Source of the DNA: Sepioteuthis lessoniana
Lineage: Eukaryota > Mollusca > Cephalopoda > Myopsida > Loliginidae
Reading direction: 5' to 3'
DNA length: 64,000 nucleotides
NCBI GenBank assembly: GCA_963585895.1
Contig: OY757934.1
Location: forward strand, 36,888,886 to 36,952,885
Shown here: positions 41,691-52,215 of the stretch, one piece after another
How positions within the stretch are numbered: position 1 is the first letter of the stretch
How the letters are laid out: each line of letters begins with the position of its first letter
Translations under genes and position numbers: made by a program
The notes under the pieces: generated by a model
Seen by the model: the letters and a program-made list of their open reading frames with translations, nothing else
Database searches by the model: none
Told to the model about the DNA's origin: nothing

Positions 41691-42600
41691 GGCAGATGCA
41701 TTAAGTAAAAACATGCAATCAGAATTACACTAAGAAGGTAATGCTCTATATGAGGAGTGTTAGGAACTGTGTTGTCTTCCATTAAGTGCTGAATTGAAAC
41801 AAAAAAATGAATTTTACTCTATACTAGTATTTGTTGAAGAAACAAACTTCACTTACCAATCAGAAAAGTGTGTTCTTTAAGAGAGTATCGAATAGGAAAA
41901 GATTTGGGCTCTGGTAATTAGAATTTTACCTCATTTTCTCTACTCTGACAATCTTGCTCCATCAGTATTATCACCTTTTCAGATCTTTCCAGCATTTCTT
42001 AGATGGGAAACAGTATAATGATTATTATGAAGTTGGAATAAATAGATATTATCTTGAACCCAAAGAATTTTCTGTCGGAGGTATTACTGACTTGCTTACT
42101 TGATTAAATTATGCCATAAAAATGAACATATTTTTATATTCATTGAATTTATAATTATCATTAAATATAAGTCAATCATGTTTGCTTAAAAAAATAAAAA
42201 GTACAAGACTTGTTTTGCAAAGTGATAATTCTGGCAAATACTTGTGCAGCACATTAAAAGTCGATTCCTTTCTTAGTTTTTCAGTGAATTTGTCAGAAAG
42301 TGTGGATGTAGGTATAAGATAAAGGGTGGTAGAGGAAAAGATGAAAGGAGATTGTAAGATGGAAGAAAATTTGGGCAGAGATAAAAAGAAAGAGAAAGGG
42401 TTTGGAGTGGGGAAAATGTGAAGATTGACTGTTTGATTTTAATGGAATGTCAACACGTCTAGGGTTATTTATGTTTAGAAGTTAGAGAATCACATTCATT
42501 GTATATTCATGTTTATATTTTTTCTTTGGTCATTGAGTTTTTTTGCACACAGTCCTACTAAATACTAATAATATTAATGATACTAATAATGATTTTTATA
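41691..42600. other. No supported feature
   Basis: AT-rich, with purine-rich DNA at 42300-42400. Nothing recognised. Confidence 0.35.
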
Positions 42601-42830
42601 TAGATCCATTTGACCCAAAAATGGGACCCTAAAAGGTGCAACCACTCTCAGTTAGAGTGGACCTGGAAATAATGACAATGAAAATATACTCCACACTCTC
42701 CAGATCTCTAGAACTCTAGCCTCACTTACAGATGCAGTTTTGTGTCATACCCAAGACACCCCTGTTTTGGAGGGGGTCTTACCCTTTTGCAAAGAGTAAA
42801 GGCAGTGTGTTCTAAGCCCTACCAACAGTG
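42601..42830 (-). mobile_element. RepD head only, minus strand
   Basis: CATTTGACCCAAAAATGGGA, AGAGTGGACCTGGAA and GTCTTACCCTTTTGC. The subrepeats and tail are absent, and (TG)n starts at 42832. Confidence 0.75.
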
Positions 42831-43639
42831 TGCGTGCGTGTGTGTGTGTGTGCACAAGAATATCCATATCTTCTTCAGTTTCCATTACATTGGTATCCCT
42901 TTAAAATCTTATTGAAATTTCTTTGAGGAACTGTTTTATTTGTGCCTAGTACTGTAAGAGAAGAGAGTATTGTGTTTGTATAATGTTTATTCTAAGGCTA
43001 ACAGCAACTAATAAATGAATTAATACTTCGTTTAATTCTAACAATTTATTAACCAGCACATGAAACAATGAATGACAATAAACGTTTCTTCCTGTGTATT
43101 GTGATGAGTTTAAGGGACTTACCGACGTGCTAAAGAAGATATCTGGTATCTTTGGGTTGTCTCTCTGAGTGCTTTTAATGTCACTGTCTCACGGAATGCC
43201 TGGTGGAATCTATCTGACTGGATTTTGGATTTTGTGCTAAGACTTCTGAGCTCATCATGTGATTAGTATATCCAATCACAGAGAGCTTTTCCCTCACTCA
43301 CTCCATACACAGGAATTACCATTTTACTGACCCAACAAGAGATAGAGAAGAAAAGAAGGTTGTACAGATAAGGGCAGCACTGTAAGTTCCTTGACTCTTG
43401 TTGGTTCATGTTAAAGCAACTTAAGATTCAAGAGGTTTCATTCTGTTTGGTCTAAACAATAGTAAACAAATACAGCCAAAGTGGAAAAAGGCAAAAAACC
43501 CATAAGAAATGAAAAACTGAATGAAAACTACAAATTGCTGTTTAGCAACAGTTAAATGTTGAGTTATTTTGAAGAGTAGGATTAATGAAGATGAGTGAAC
43601 AATGCAAAGACAATGAAGGAGATGGAAAAGCCATAAGTG
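42831..43639. other. No supported feature
   Basis: Short (TG)n run at 42832-42853, then unassigned sequence. Confidence 0.4.
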
Positions 43640-44211
43640 TCAATAGATGAAGGGATGAGATGAAGAAGATAGAAAGAAAGGAGAAAATTTGGGAAGAGAG
43701 AGAAAGAAAGAGGAAGATATTAAAGAGTGGAAATATATAAGACTTAAGGGTATAGAAAAAAAGAGGAAAGAAGAGAAGAGAAAGAAGGAAAATTAGAAAT
43801 GAAGAAAGGAAAAATAAGGAAGAAAAATAAAGTAAAATCAAGAAGAAAAAAGAAAGAAGATACAGAAGTACAAAGAGGACAAGGAAGAGGAAGGAAAGAA
43901 GGAACAAAAGTAAATGATGAGAGTAGAGAGAAAGAAGTAAAAGAAAAAGAGGAGGGAAATGAGAAATAGAAGAAAAAAAGGAAAACAAGAAAAAAGGATA
44001 ATAAGTTAAAAGGGAAGAGAAAAAAGAAGAGAAAGAAAATAAGCAAGAAAAGGAAGGAAAAAAATTAGAAAGTAAAGAAAAAAGAAGGGAGGAAACATTA
44101 AGCAAAGAAAGAAAGAAAAGAAAAAGAGGTAAGTAAAGGAAACTGAGTATAAAAGGTTGATAAGGGAGAGAAAGAGAACAGAAGTTTCAAGAGAAGTTTT
44201 GAAATAATAAG

Positions 44212-44250
<39 letters not shown>

Positions 44251-44735
44251 GTCAGAATGAAAGAAAGAAAATAAAAGAGGTATAAAGGAAAAGAAAATGG
44301 AAGAAAAAGAAAAAAAAGGACTCAGTGTATAAATTTTACATATAAAAAATAAAGAACTTGGAAAAGGAATAAAAAAACGTGATTGAGAATAAAGAAAATA
44401 TCAAATGAAGAATAAGACAGAAAAATAAAAATAATACGCAGAGCATAGAAGAAAAGAAAAGAAAAGAATGTTTTGAGGAAGAGGAAAAGGAATGGTGGTG
44501 AGGAAAGAAGAGGAGAAAGATAAAAGAGAGAAGAGTGAAGAGAGTGATGAGGGAGGAAAAAAAGGTGTTGGGGAAGAAGTGTTAAAGGTGGTGGGAAAGA
44601 GAGAAGAAGTGTTAAAGGTGGTGGGAAAGAGAGTGGAGAGACAAGAAACTGGAGAAATAGAAAGAGAGTGAAGAATAATAAGAAAGGAGAAAAAGAGAGG
44701 TGCAGTAAAGAAAGAGATAGGAACAGCAAAAGAGT

Positions 44736-44810
44736 GAAGAAGAAGAAGAAGAAGAAGAAGAAGAAGAAGAAGAAGAAGAAGAAGAAGAAGAAGAAGAAGA
44801 AGAAGAAGAA
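44736..44810. repeat. (GAA)n microsatellite
   Basis: About 25 GAA units, uninterrupted. Confidence 0.97.
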
Positions 44811-45022
44811 AGAGAGTGGAGGAGAAGAGGATAAAGAAATGTAAGAAAAACAATTAGTACAGAATAAAAAGTTGAAAGGTAGAAAGTAATTGTAGAAATG
44901 GGTGAGAGAAATCGTAAATAAGAACAAAGGAGAGAGGAAAAGCAAAAAGTAAAAGAAAGAAGAGAGAAATAATGAAAAGGTGAAAGAAAGCCAAAAAGAG
45001 AGGGAAAGAAAAAGGCAAAAGA

Positions 45023-45053
<31 letters not shown>

Positions 45054-45186
45054 GGGAAGTAAAAAGAAGAAAGAAAGCAAAAGAAGAAAGGGATAATAAA
45101 AAGTAAAATAGAGAAAAAGAGAGAAGAAAAATAAAAGGTAAAAAAGAACAAAAGAGAGAGAGGGAATTAAAAGGTAAAAAAGAGCA

Positions 45187-45458
45187 AGTAAAATGCAAAG
45201 TAAGCAAAGGAGAGAGGGAAAGTAAAATGCAAAGTAAGCAAAGGAGAGAGGGAAAGTAAAATGCAAAGTAAGCAAAGGAGAGAGGGAAAGTAAAATGCAA
45301 AGTAAGCAAAGGAGAGAGGGAAAGTAAATTGCAAAGTAAGCAAAGGAGAGAGGGAAAGTAAAATGCAAAGTAAGCAAAGGAGAGAGGGAAAGTAAAATGC
45401 AAAGTAAGCAAAGGAGAGAGGGAAAGTAAAATGCAAAGTAAGCAAAGGAGAGAGGGAA
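45187..45458. repeat. 34-base minisatellite, eight units
   Basis: Eight near-identical units of 34 bases (AGTAAAATGCAAAGTAAGCA plus AAGGAGAGAGGGAA), starting at 45187, 45221, 45255 and so on. Only unit 5 differs visibly (AATT for AAAT). Such uniformity points to recent expansion. Confidence 0.97.
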
Positions 45459-45640
45459 AGTAAACATTAAAAGAGAGTAAAGGAAAGAGGAAAATTAAAA
45501 GGTCAATGATAAGGAGAAATTCTTTGAAGATGATGTATGAAATGAGAGTGGAGAGAAAGAAAAGAAGAAAAAGAAAGAGACAAAGAATTTGAGAGATAAA
45601 GAAGAGATATAGAAAGCAAGAAAACAGATTATGAGAAAAT

Positions 45641-46520
45641 AGAAAGATGTCTAAAGTGATGGTTCACTGTTCCAAGTAATTGACCAATTTTTCAATATTT
45701 GTTTCACGGACGGACAAACAGCTATAGCAGTGTGTCCAAGTGTCAGGTTCTTTAAGCCACATTTCTAAACCAGTGAATTCTCTTATTATTGCCCATTTGC
45801 AAGAATCAGTATTGTTTATTCAAGATGGTCACAAAAGGCCAAAGTTTCAAGCCTGTGGCAATTTCTATTTAAACCAATAAACAGTCAATGTTCATGACCT
45901 TCCAACCATGCCCTAATTTATCGAGGGAAGCTGTTTGCCAGTGGGCAAAAGAATTGTTTCAAGGTCTTTATTTTTAAATATAGAAAATATCTCTTAAGGT
46001 TTATATTAGAAAAAATATATATACATTAGAAAAAGGAAAATATATATAAGAAAAAAAAGAATACTTATATATATATATATATATAAAAGAAAAAAGAAAT
46101 ATATGCATAAAAGATGCTCCAAAATAAAGGCTTCCTATTTATTTCCATGGAAACTATAACAAATACGAAAAAATCAATAATACTACTGAATAGAGCAATT
46201 ATTCTGATACAAAACATCATTTTCAAACATAGTCATCTCCATTATCCATGCATTTTCATTTGTGATGATCATAACCCTATATACTGCACTCATAAAAATC
46301 TGCACCAGTGGAATAATGCTTATCAGCTTAACAGACACTTTTTGTAGTGTAATGTAAAGTTCTCATGGGTGCCTCATAATTAGTAAATGACTACTGTGGT
46401 ATGGGTCGTAAATAAGTAAATGTTTATCAATTTTTTACATAAAGTCAATGTTCTTCTAAAACACAGATACCTGGATTTCATCATCAATAGAAAAATATTA
46501 TACAATCTATTAAGTGAAGT
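45641..46520. other. No supported feature
   Basis: AT-rich with a short (TA)n at 46066-46084. An open frame at 46114-46347 has no recognisable motif. Confidence 0.35.
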
Positions 46521-46776
46521 AAAGATGGTGACCTTAGTCGAGGGTGACCTGAAGGCTCCCTTTTAGTGGGTAGAGTGTTCGCCACTGGTCCAGGAGACCT
46601 GCGTTCAATCCCAGGTTGCGTCATACCAAAGACTTTAAAAATGGTACTTGATTCCTTCCTGCTTAGCACTCAGCAATATATGGTACTATCAAGGGTAAAG
46701 TGGAGCAATCCAGGGAAAGGAGTAACGCCCTCACTCTATACCTCGGTGTAGTAGCTATAGAAAAGGGAGCCTTATA
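46521..46776 (+). mobile_element. SINE-A with rearranged 3' end
   Basis: The main body 46565-46776 is plus strand, with B box GTTCAATCCCAGG, and stops at GGGAGCCTT. The missing last ~40 bases occur in reverse just upstream at 46524-46564 (GGTGACCTTAGTCGAGGGTG). The 3' end has thus been inverted and placed at the 5' side. Confidence 0.82.
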
Positions 46777-46987
46777 CAGTCTAACTGGATATAATTAGCT
46801 ATTATTTATTACTACACTCTACTGTATTGGAACCCTGTAACCAAAACAAAAATCAAGTTTGGTTGTAAAATATACTTATGATGTACAATTTTATATCATG
46901 GTGTACTTATTTATTAAATGCTTTATGTTCCTATTTTAGTTTACCAAGAATAAAATTGAAACACCATTTTTACCAAAAAGAAAAATT

Positions 46988-47457
46988 GCCCAGTTGGCTG
47001 TAGAATACATGAACTGCTTCTCTGCAGAGGGGTAAGATCCTCCCAACCAGTGTCCCAGATATGACACAAAACAACCTGATGATGTGGCTCCAGTTATGTG
47101 GGAGCTTTGGGGAATGCAGAGTATCCCATGATTGCAATTGCTCCCTGGTCCATTCTGGCTTAGAATGGTAGCACCTGATAGGGTCCTATCTATGGCGCAA
47201 ATAGAACTAATTTGGGTAATTATACTAAACTGAATTGTCTGAAATAGAACTGTTTTTGTATGCTAACCTGAATTGTTAGAAATGGAACTGTTTTTTGACA
47301 TTGAAACTGCGTACTTATGCTAAACTGAATTGTTTGAAATAGAGCTGTTTATATGTATAAAAATGGATTTGGCATTAATAGCCTACAATGGTTGATGTGC
47401 CAGAAGACCAAACCAAAACAAAAAAAAAGAAAGAAACAAACAAACAAACAAACAAAA
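46988..47457 (+). mobile_element. RepD, plus strand
   Basis: Head GCCCAGTTGGCTGTAG, GCAGAGGGGTAAGATCC, CACCTGATAGGGTCC, three subrepeats, tail ATGGTTGATGTGCCAG and an A-rich end with AAAC units. Confidence 0.87.
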
Positions 47458-48199
47458 AGAAAAATGCATAAATATATATATATTAGAGGTGTAGTTAGTT
47501 TTGGAGTGCTACATATTCAGGTTCTTAGTTACAGAGTTTTAATGTTGGAGAGTTTAATAATAAATAATATCTAATAATATCTGTTTTTATCTTATTATGT
47601 TCCACTTGGAATGATAAAATTCTGATATCTAAAGATTAAATTCTTATGAAAAAAACTATGAGTGGTGTAGTTATGGGAAACACTATACATGGGTACTATT
47701 CAATGTCTTATTTTAGTGTAATATTAAAGAAAATCAGCTTTTGAGCTATTCTGTTATTATATTGAGAACTTTTATCCTTTGTCAAATTTATTGATATTTT
47801 TCATCTATTCTTACCTATTACCCTATGTTTGTGTGTCTGTAGGTATACAGAGGTAAGTATATTAAAGTGAGTCAAATGTTTTACTATATTATGGTATGTG
47901 TCTGTGTGTGTGCATTGTTTGCACAGTAAGAAATCAGTCACAGTGAAAAGAATAGACTGATCAAAAGTGTAAGCATGCCTTCAAGGGCAAAAGTTCCAAG
48001 TGATAAATTGATTCTGTTCTAACACCTGAAAAGAAGTGCAAAGTTGGTGAGGGTGAGAGTTTAGGATCCAAGATACTTAAGATCCAGGTGCCTAATTTAG
48101 CATGCAAAGTTGTTTGCAGTGTATATATCACATAACTAAAGCAGTTCAAGCCATGGTTGGTACCCACTATGGTTAGTTGTATTGTGGTAGGTGCAGCAC

Positions 48200-48655
48200 T
48201 AATGCATGGTGCAATGCTTCACTTTGTGTGTGATTTGAAAGCTGCCCAGATGAATATGCATTGCTGTCTGATTCAGGAACTCATGCTTTATGAGTTAGAC
48301 TGTGCCTTACACAATACCATGGAAGCAACAAAAAACATTTGTTGTATGGAAAGTGAATGTTAGGCTGATCATAGTACATTAACCAGTGAAGATTCAGTTG
48401 ATCATAGTACAGTAACCAGATGGTTAAAAAATTTTACTTGGATTGCAAGAACCTCGATAATCAGGTAATGTCAGGTAAAACCATGAATTCCAAAATTCTG
48501 CTCCAAGCCATAGAGGCAAGACTGTCGAGTAGCACTCAGAGAGTATCAGGCAAGCTCAGGATCTTAAAGTCCAGTCACCTTTATGACCTTGGCAAAAGCA
48601 TCCAGAACTGTCAGTTTGTGACTCATATTACTAAAATATTGCCAAACTTTTGACT
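48200..48655 (+). pseudogene. Mariner transposase HTH region (SETMAR-like type), truncated
   Basis: Frame pieces: MNMHCCLIQELMLYELDCA, then NTMEATKNICCMESEC, a stop, VDHSTVTRW, LKNF, then SKILLQAIEARLSSSTQRVS, GKLRILKSS, YDLGKSIQNC and ILPNF. These match the two helix-turn-helix units at the N-terminus of SETMAR-type mariner transposases. No catalytic domain follows; microsatellite DNA takes its place. Confidence 0.8.
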
Positions 48656-48660
48656 CACCC

Positions 48661-48792
48661 AAATATCTATCTCGGTTCATATCTATGTTTCTATCTATAT
48701 ACCTATTTCTATTCATATCTATATATCTATCAATCTATATCTGTTCATATCTTTATAACTATCTCAGTTTGTATCTACCTATCTATCTATCC
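48661..48792. repeat. Imperfect (TATC)n tract
   Basis: TATCTATC-type units with interruptions such as CTCGGTTCATATC, inside the long-arm mariner. Confidence 0.9.
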
Positions 48793-49210
48793 AACAAAAA
48801 TATTATAAATAGAAGATCCCAAGTGCATCAAATATCATATCAGAAAAGATATTGATTATTCACTCTTCAATGAATTCTGAAAAAAAAAGACATGGTTGAC
48901 TTGTATTTGTCCATAGCATCTTGTGCATTTCATGCCTACATGAACACAAGTTAAAGAGCACCAACATAAAATTAACTATGTCTTCTGGGTAATATCAAGC
49001 ATCTTTGCATGCTAAATTAGGCACCTGGATCTTAAGTATCTTGGATCCTAAACTCTCACCCTCACCAACTTTGCACTTCTTTTCAGGTGTTAGAACAGAA
49101 TCAATTTATCACTTGGAACTTTTGCCCTTGAAGGCATGCTTACACTTTTGATCAGTCTATTCTTTTCACTGTGACTGATTTCTGACTGTGCAAACAATGC
49201 ACACACACAC

Positions 49211-49714
49211 TCACATATATATATGTATGTGACACATATCTACTTTCAGAAGTTTTTCAATCGAGTATATGCTTGAATAGAAGAGCAATGCTCACTTGTT
49301 ATGCACTGATCTTTGTAGCTTCAATAGAAGAAATGACACAAACACTCAAATCACCTCTTCATTTTATTCACACGTTTCTTCTGCAGTTAAGCATACGAGT
49401 CTCCTTGTGATTGGAGTCAGCAGATTTAAGAACATATTTTTTTATTTCAACACCTCCACAATTATGTTTATGTATTTTACTCTAATTTGCTTTTCAAGAA
49501 CCAACTTCTAACTTATTTGCTGAACCAATTTTCTTTCAGATTGATTAGTATGATTAATTTTACAATTTCAAAAATTTTCTGCTGTTTAGAAAAACCTTTT
49601 CTGGAGGAATTATTATCAGGACTGAAATGTCAGAGGATTCCACATTGGAAACTTATGATATTTCAAACAAAGAATCAATAGACAAGTTGTTATTTATATT
49701 TAAAAAGCAAGAAC
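49211..49714. other. No supported feature
   Basis: Unassigned AT-rich sequence. Confidence 0.35.
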
Positions 49715-50217
49715 ACAAGGTGTAATCAAAAAGTATCAAAACAGAACTTTCAAATTGTTAAAATTTAAATGAAGATGTGTGTACACCTGAGCACCATGTT
49801 TAACAAAGTGATGATTTCTTAACATTGAGATTGTTGATTGGACATCTAAACTTCTATGTACATTTTGATCAGTGTCTTCATTCTTTTTGAAATAAATGTT
49901 TTTTGGCAAAACACAGGATTGAGCAAGCACAGCACTTTCAACACTAACCAACCATAGCACTGTAAGACTTTTTTTTGTTTCTAAATTAACTATTCTTAAA
50001 AGGTAAGATTTAAGAATGTGATGGGTATTCAAAGAAAGATGCTAACCCCACTTCAAATCATCCCAAAAGAGGAGTTTCATAGGTGTTTGTACAAAAGAAA
50101 AACTCACTGAAATATATAGGTTGAATATCAAGTAGACGGTTTTGAGGAAAATTAATTTTCATTTCCATTTTGTAAAATAAAACTTTAGTCTTGATATTTT
50201 TTGAACTCATCTTGTAT
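49715..50217 (+). pseudogene. Mariner-type relic, sister of 22812-23475
   Basis: Inverted ends: AAGGTGTAATCAAAAAGTAT at the left and its decayed complement ending TTTTTGAACTCATCTTGTAT at the right. Internal words TTTTTGGCAAAACACAGGATTGA and GGAGTTTCATAGGTG match the other copy. The frame is destroyed; length ~500 bases, so most of the gene is deleted. Confidence 0.62.
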
Positions 50218-50471
50218 TTTATTCAACATATAAAATGAATGCTCAGCAAAGTTCAAAAAAGGTTACTGAATATAAGCAGAAGGTCCTTACAGTTTAGAAG
50301 AGTTGTATTTAATGACATCTTTTAGAAATAATAAAAAAATTGACCCAAGGGTCTTGAGTTACAAAAGTGTATACCTATGTATTCAGAGAGAAATGATTTT
50401 TTTTTATTTACTGTTTTTTCATTTGGTTAAAAAAGCTCTGATGTTTTTTGATTATTTCTTTTTCACACAGG

Positions 50472-50551
50472 ATATCAATGTTGGTTTACCACCTGGTATC
50501 AAACTCTTTGACCAAGAGAAGATAATCAAATATTTTTCATGTAACAAACCC
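50472..50551 (+). CDS. Weak candidate exon
   Basis: An acceptor-like TTATTTCTTTTTCACACAG is followed by an open frame DINVGLPPGIKLFDQEKIIK then YFSCNKPLL. There is no good donor nearby, and the protein is not recognised. It could be chance; no connection to the candidate exon at 11033 is visible. Confidence 0.2.
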
Positions 50552-50805
50552 TTACTCCCTATGTTCACATTTATCAGGATTACTTACAACAGATTATTGT
50601 ATTCAATTAAAATAATCCACATTACAAATGTAGAACAAAGGTATTGCAAATGAACTCAATTTTCACATGCAAGACTGTTCTTTTAAATTAACACCAGCTT
50701 CACAGTTTAGGAAAAATTATTTTCTATTTCTGAGGTGGTAAAAACGCCTTTATACAAATTTTGCTGATTTTTGCTATTTTCCGAGAAAACATTTTAAAGT
50801 GTTGA

Positions 50806-50990
50806 GCTAGGTTTGTCCAGATTTTGGACTCACAGATGCACATGTTGATGGCATACTGGATGCACCCTCATTTTAACATCTATCTACTGATAAGAATAGT
50901 GTGAAGCTGTACCATTGTATTTCCTTTAATGTTCTCCATGTCCTCAAATTTTCAAAATTAATTTTCAATTTTCATATGGAGCTTGGTCTG
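50806..50990 (-). pseudogene. Mariner/Tc1-type transposon relic
   Basis: GTGTGAAGCTGTACCATTGT and the following bases match 32160-32260 and 52850-52960. Decayed, no frame. Confidence 0.45.
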
Positions 50991-51134
50991 GTAAGAATAG
51001 AGAGTGTTACACTCACACAATCCTGTATTTATCAATAAATATTTTTTTATTGATAAATACAGGATTGTGTGAGTGTAGCACTCTCTATTCTTACCAGACC
51101 AAGCTCCATATGAAAATTGAAAATTAATTTTGAA
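50951..51134. repeat. Near-perfect hairpin with 89-base arms
   Basis: 50951-51039 and 51046-51134 are inverted copies, separated by six bases (ATTTTT type). I find one mismatch, near 51006 against 51080. The right arm has no other explanation: it is a copy of the left flank, which itself belongs to the transposon relic 50806-50990. SINE-C begins about ten bases further on. Confidence 0.97.
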
Positions 51135-51142
51135 TTTCTAGG

Positions 51143-51428
51143 CGGTGCCCGTAGTGTAATGGTTATCGTCATAAGAAATGGACATGATGACACGAGTTCA
51201 AATCCTGGAAAGACTGATTGCATTTCACATAGCACTAATACCCTTGGGAAAGGTATGAATCCAATTATTCTCCCTCCAGCTATGGGTAAATAGTAGGGCA
51301 GACTAGGTTTTTTGGCCTTGGTGAGGCAACTAGTCTAGGAGAAGGAAAACTCTGAATTAAAACCTGTTAAACTCCGCTTAAAAATTGACCTTGTGTCATA
51401 TCCTGTCCGAGCGGAAGGGTTGGTAAAT
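51143..51428 (+). mobile_element. tRNA-derived SINE, family SINE-C
   Basis: A-box-like CGTAGTGTAATGGTTATCG, B-box-like GAGTTCAAATCCTGG, then CATAGCACTAATACCCTTGG, CCAGCTATGGGTAAATAG, CAACTAGTCTAGGAGAAGG and a tail TTGACCTTGTGTCATATCC with GGTTGGTAAATA. About 285 bases. Target duplication not clear. Confidence 0.88.
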
Positions 51429-52215
51429 ATGATAAATATTTTTTATTGTTTTGTTTGAAGGAATGCAATGAAATATTGTGTGCATTATTAAATTTTGAAA
51501 TTTCATTGGATATTATAAACAAATAAATTAAGACATATCTTTTAATTTGGTTTGTGCATAAGAATCTCAATTGACATAGTTTTCATTATTGTGTTCTAGT
51601 TATTGAGCAATCTTGTGATTTTAAAATGTATATATTAACTCCCTTAATTTTCTCTTTAAAACCTTAAGAAAACTTTGCTATATAGTCAGTTAAACTTTGA
51701 CATTGCATCTATTTGCACCATGCAGAAAAAAAAAAAAAACTTGCTGAAAAAAACAAGGTAAACAAGATGACTTCTCTCTGAGGACATACAGCTATCTTAT
51801 TTATCACGATTTAGTAAAAAAAGAAATTATCAAGTTGAAAAGTTAAAAAAAGAAATTGCTTACAATTAACATTCTTCCACAGAAAAACACTCCTTGTAAT
51901 TTTGACAGCACTAAGTTCATACAATTCTACATTACATTAATTCACTTTTTCAAAACAACTTCATATGCCTTCATTTGAACTTTGAATTGAATATATAAAT
52001 ACACTTTCTTCTATGTTTAAGAGTTGAAAAGGAACTTTTAAAGGAATGAAATATGAAATTAAATTAATTTGTAACATTGTATTAAAACTCTCATATTGCA
52101 AAATATTGTAGCACCATGAAAGCAATGTCACTTTTTGTAAGCATCATGACATATAGCCAGCTGTATTGTATTTATATCCTAATAAATTTTGCTTGCATAT
52201 TCTATCTCTGAAAGT
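51429..52215. other. AT-rich sequence, nothing recognised
   Basis: No feature supported. Confidence 0.4.

Larger units (their letters stand above)
43640..45640. repeat. 2-kb polypurine tract
   Basis: The plus strand is almost entirely A and G for about 2000 bases, with only isolated T and C. It contains (GA)n at 44214-44247 and 45030-45053, (GAA)n at 44736-44810, two direct repeats GAAGTGTTAAAGGTGGTGGG (44576 and 44607), and the minisatellite at 45187-45458. The long frames on the minus strand (Phe, Ser, Leu and Tyr only) are low-complexity artefacts. Confidence 0.95.
47903..49210. mobile_element. Mariner-type element with ~207-base inverted ends
   Basis: The left arm 47903-48109 and right arm 49003-49210 are inverted copies with essentially one mismatch (A at 47928 against the right arm). 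Shared words include GATCAAAAGTGTAAGCATGC and GAGTTTAGGATCCAAG. The ~890 bases between hold a decayed mariner N-terminal reading frame and a (TATC)n tract. Ordinary mariners have terminal repeats of about 30 bases, so the long arms are unusual. The near identity indicates recent formation. Confidence 0.85.

Noticed and set aside
45187-45458. Possible CRISPR-like array (regular 34-base repeats)
   Set aside because: Units are contiguous with no spacers, in an animal genome; it is a minisatellite.
44322-45467. Long minus-strand open frame of 381 codons
   Set aside because: Made only of Phe, Ser, Leu, Tyr and similar from a polypurine template strand; it is a composition artefact and contains the 34-base minisatellite.
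47070-47110. CTGATGA box as a further hammerhead
   Set aside because: No GAAA box at the right distance; it is part of the RepD head.
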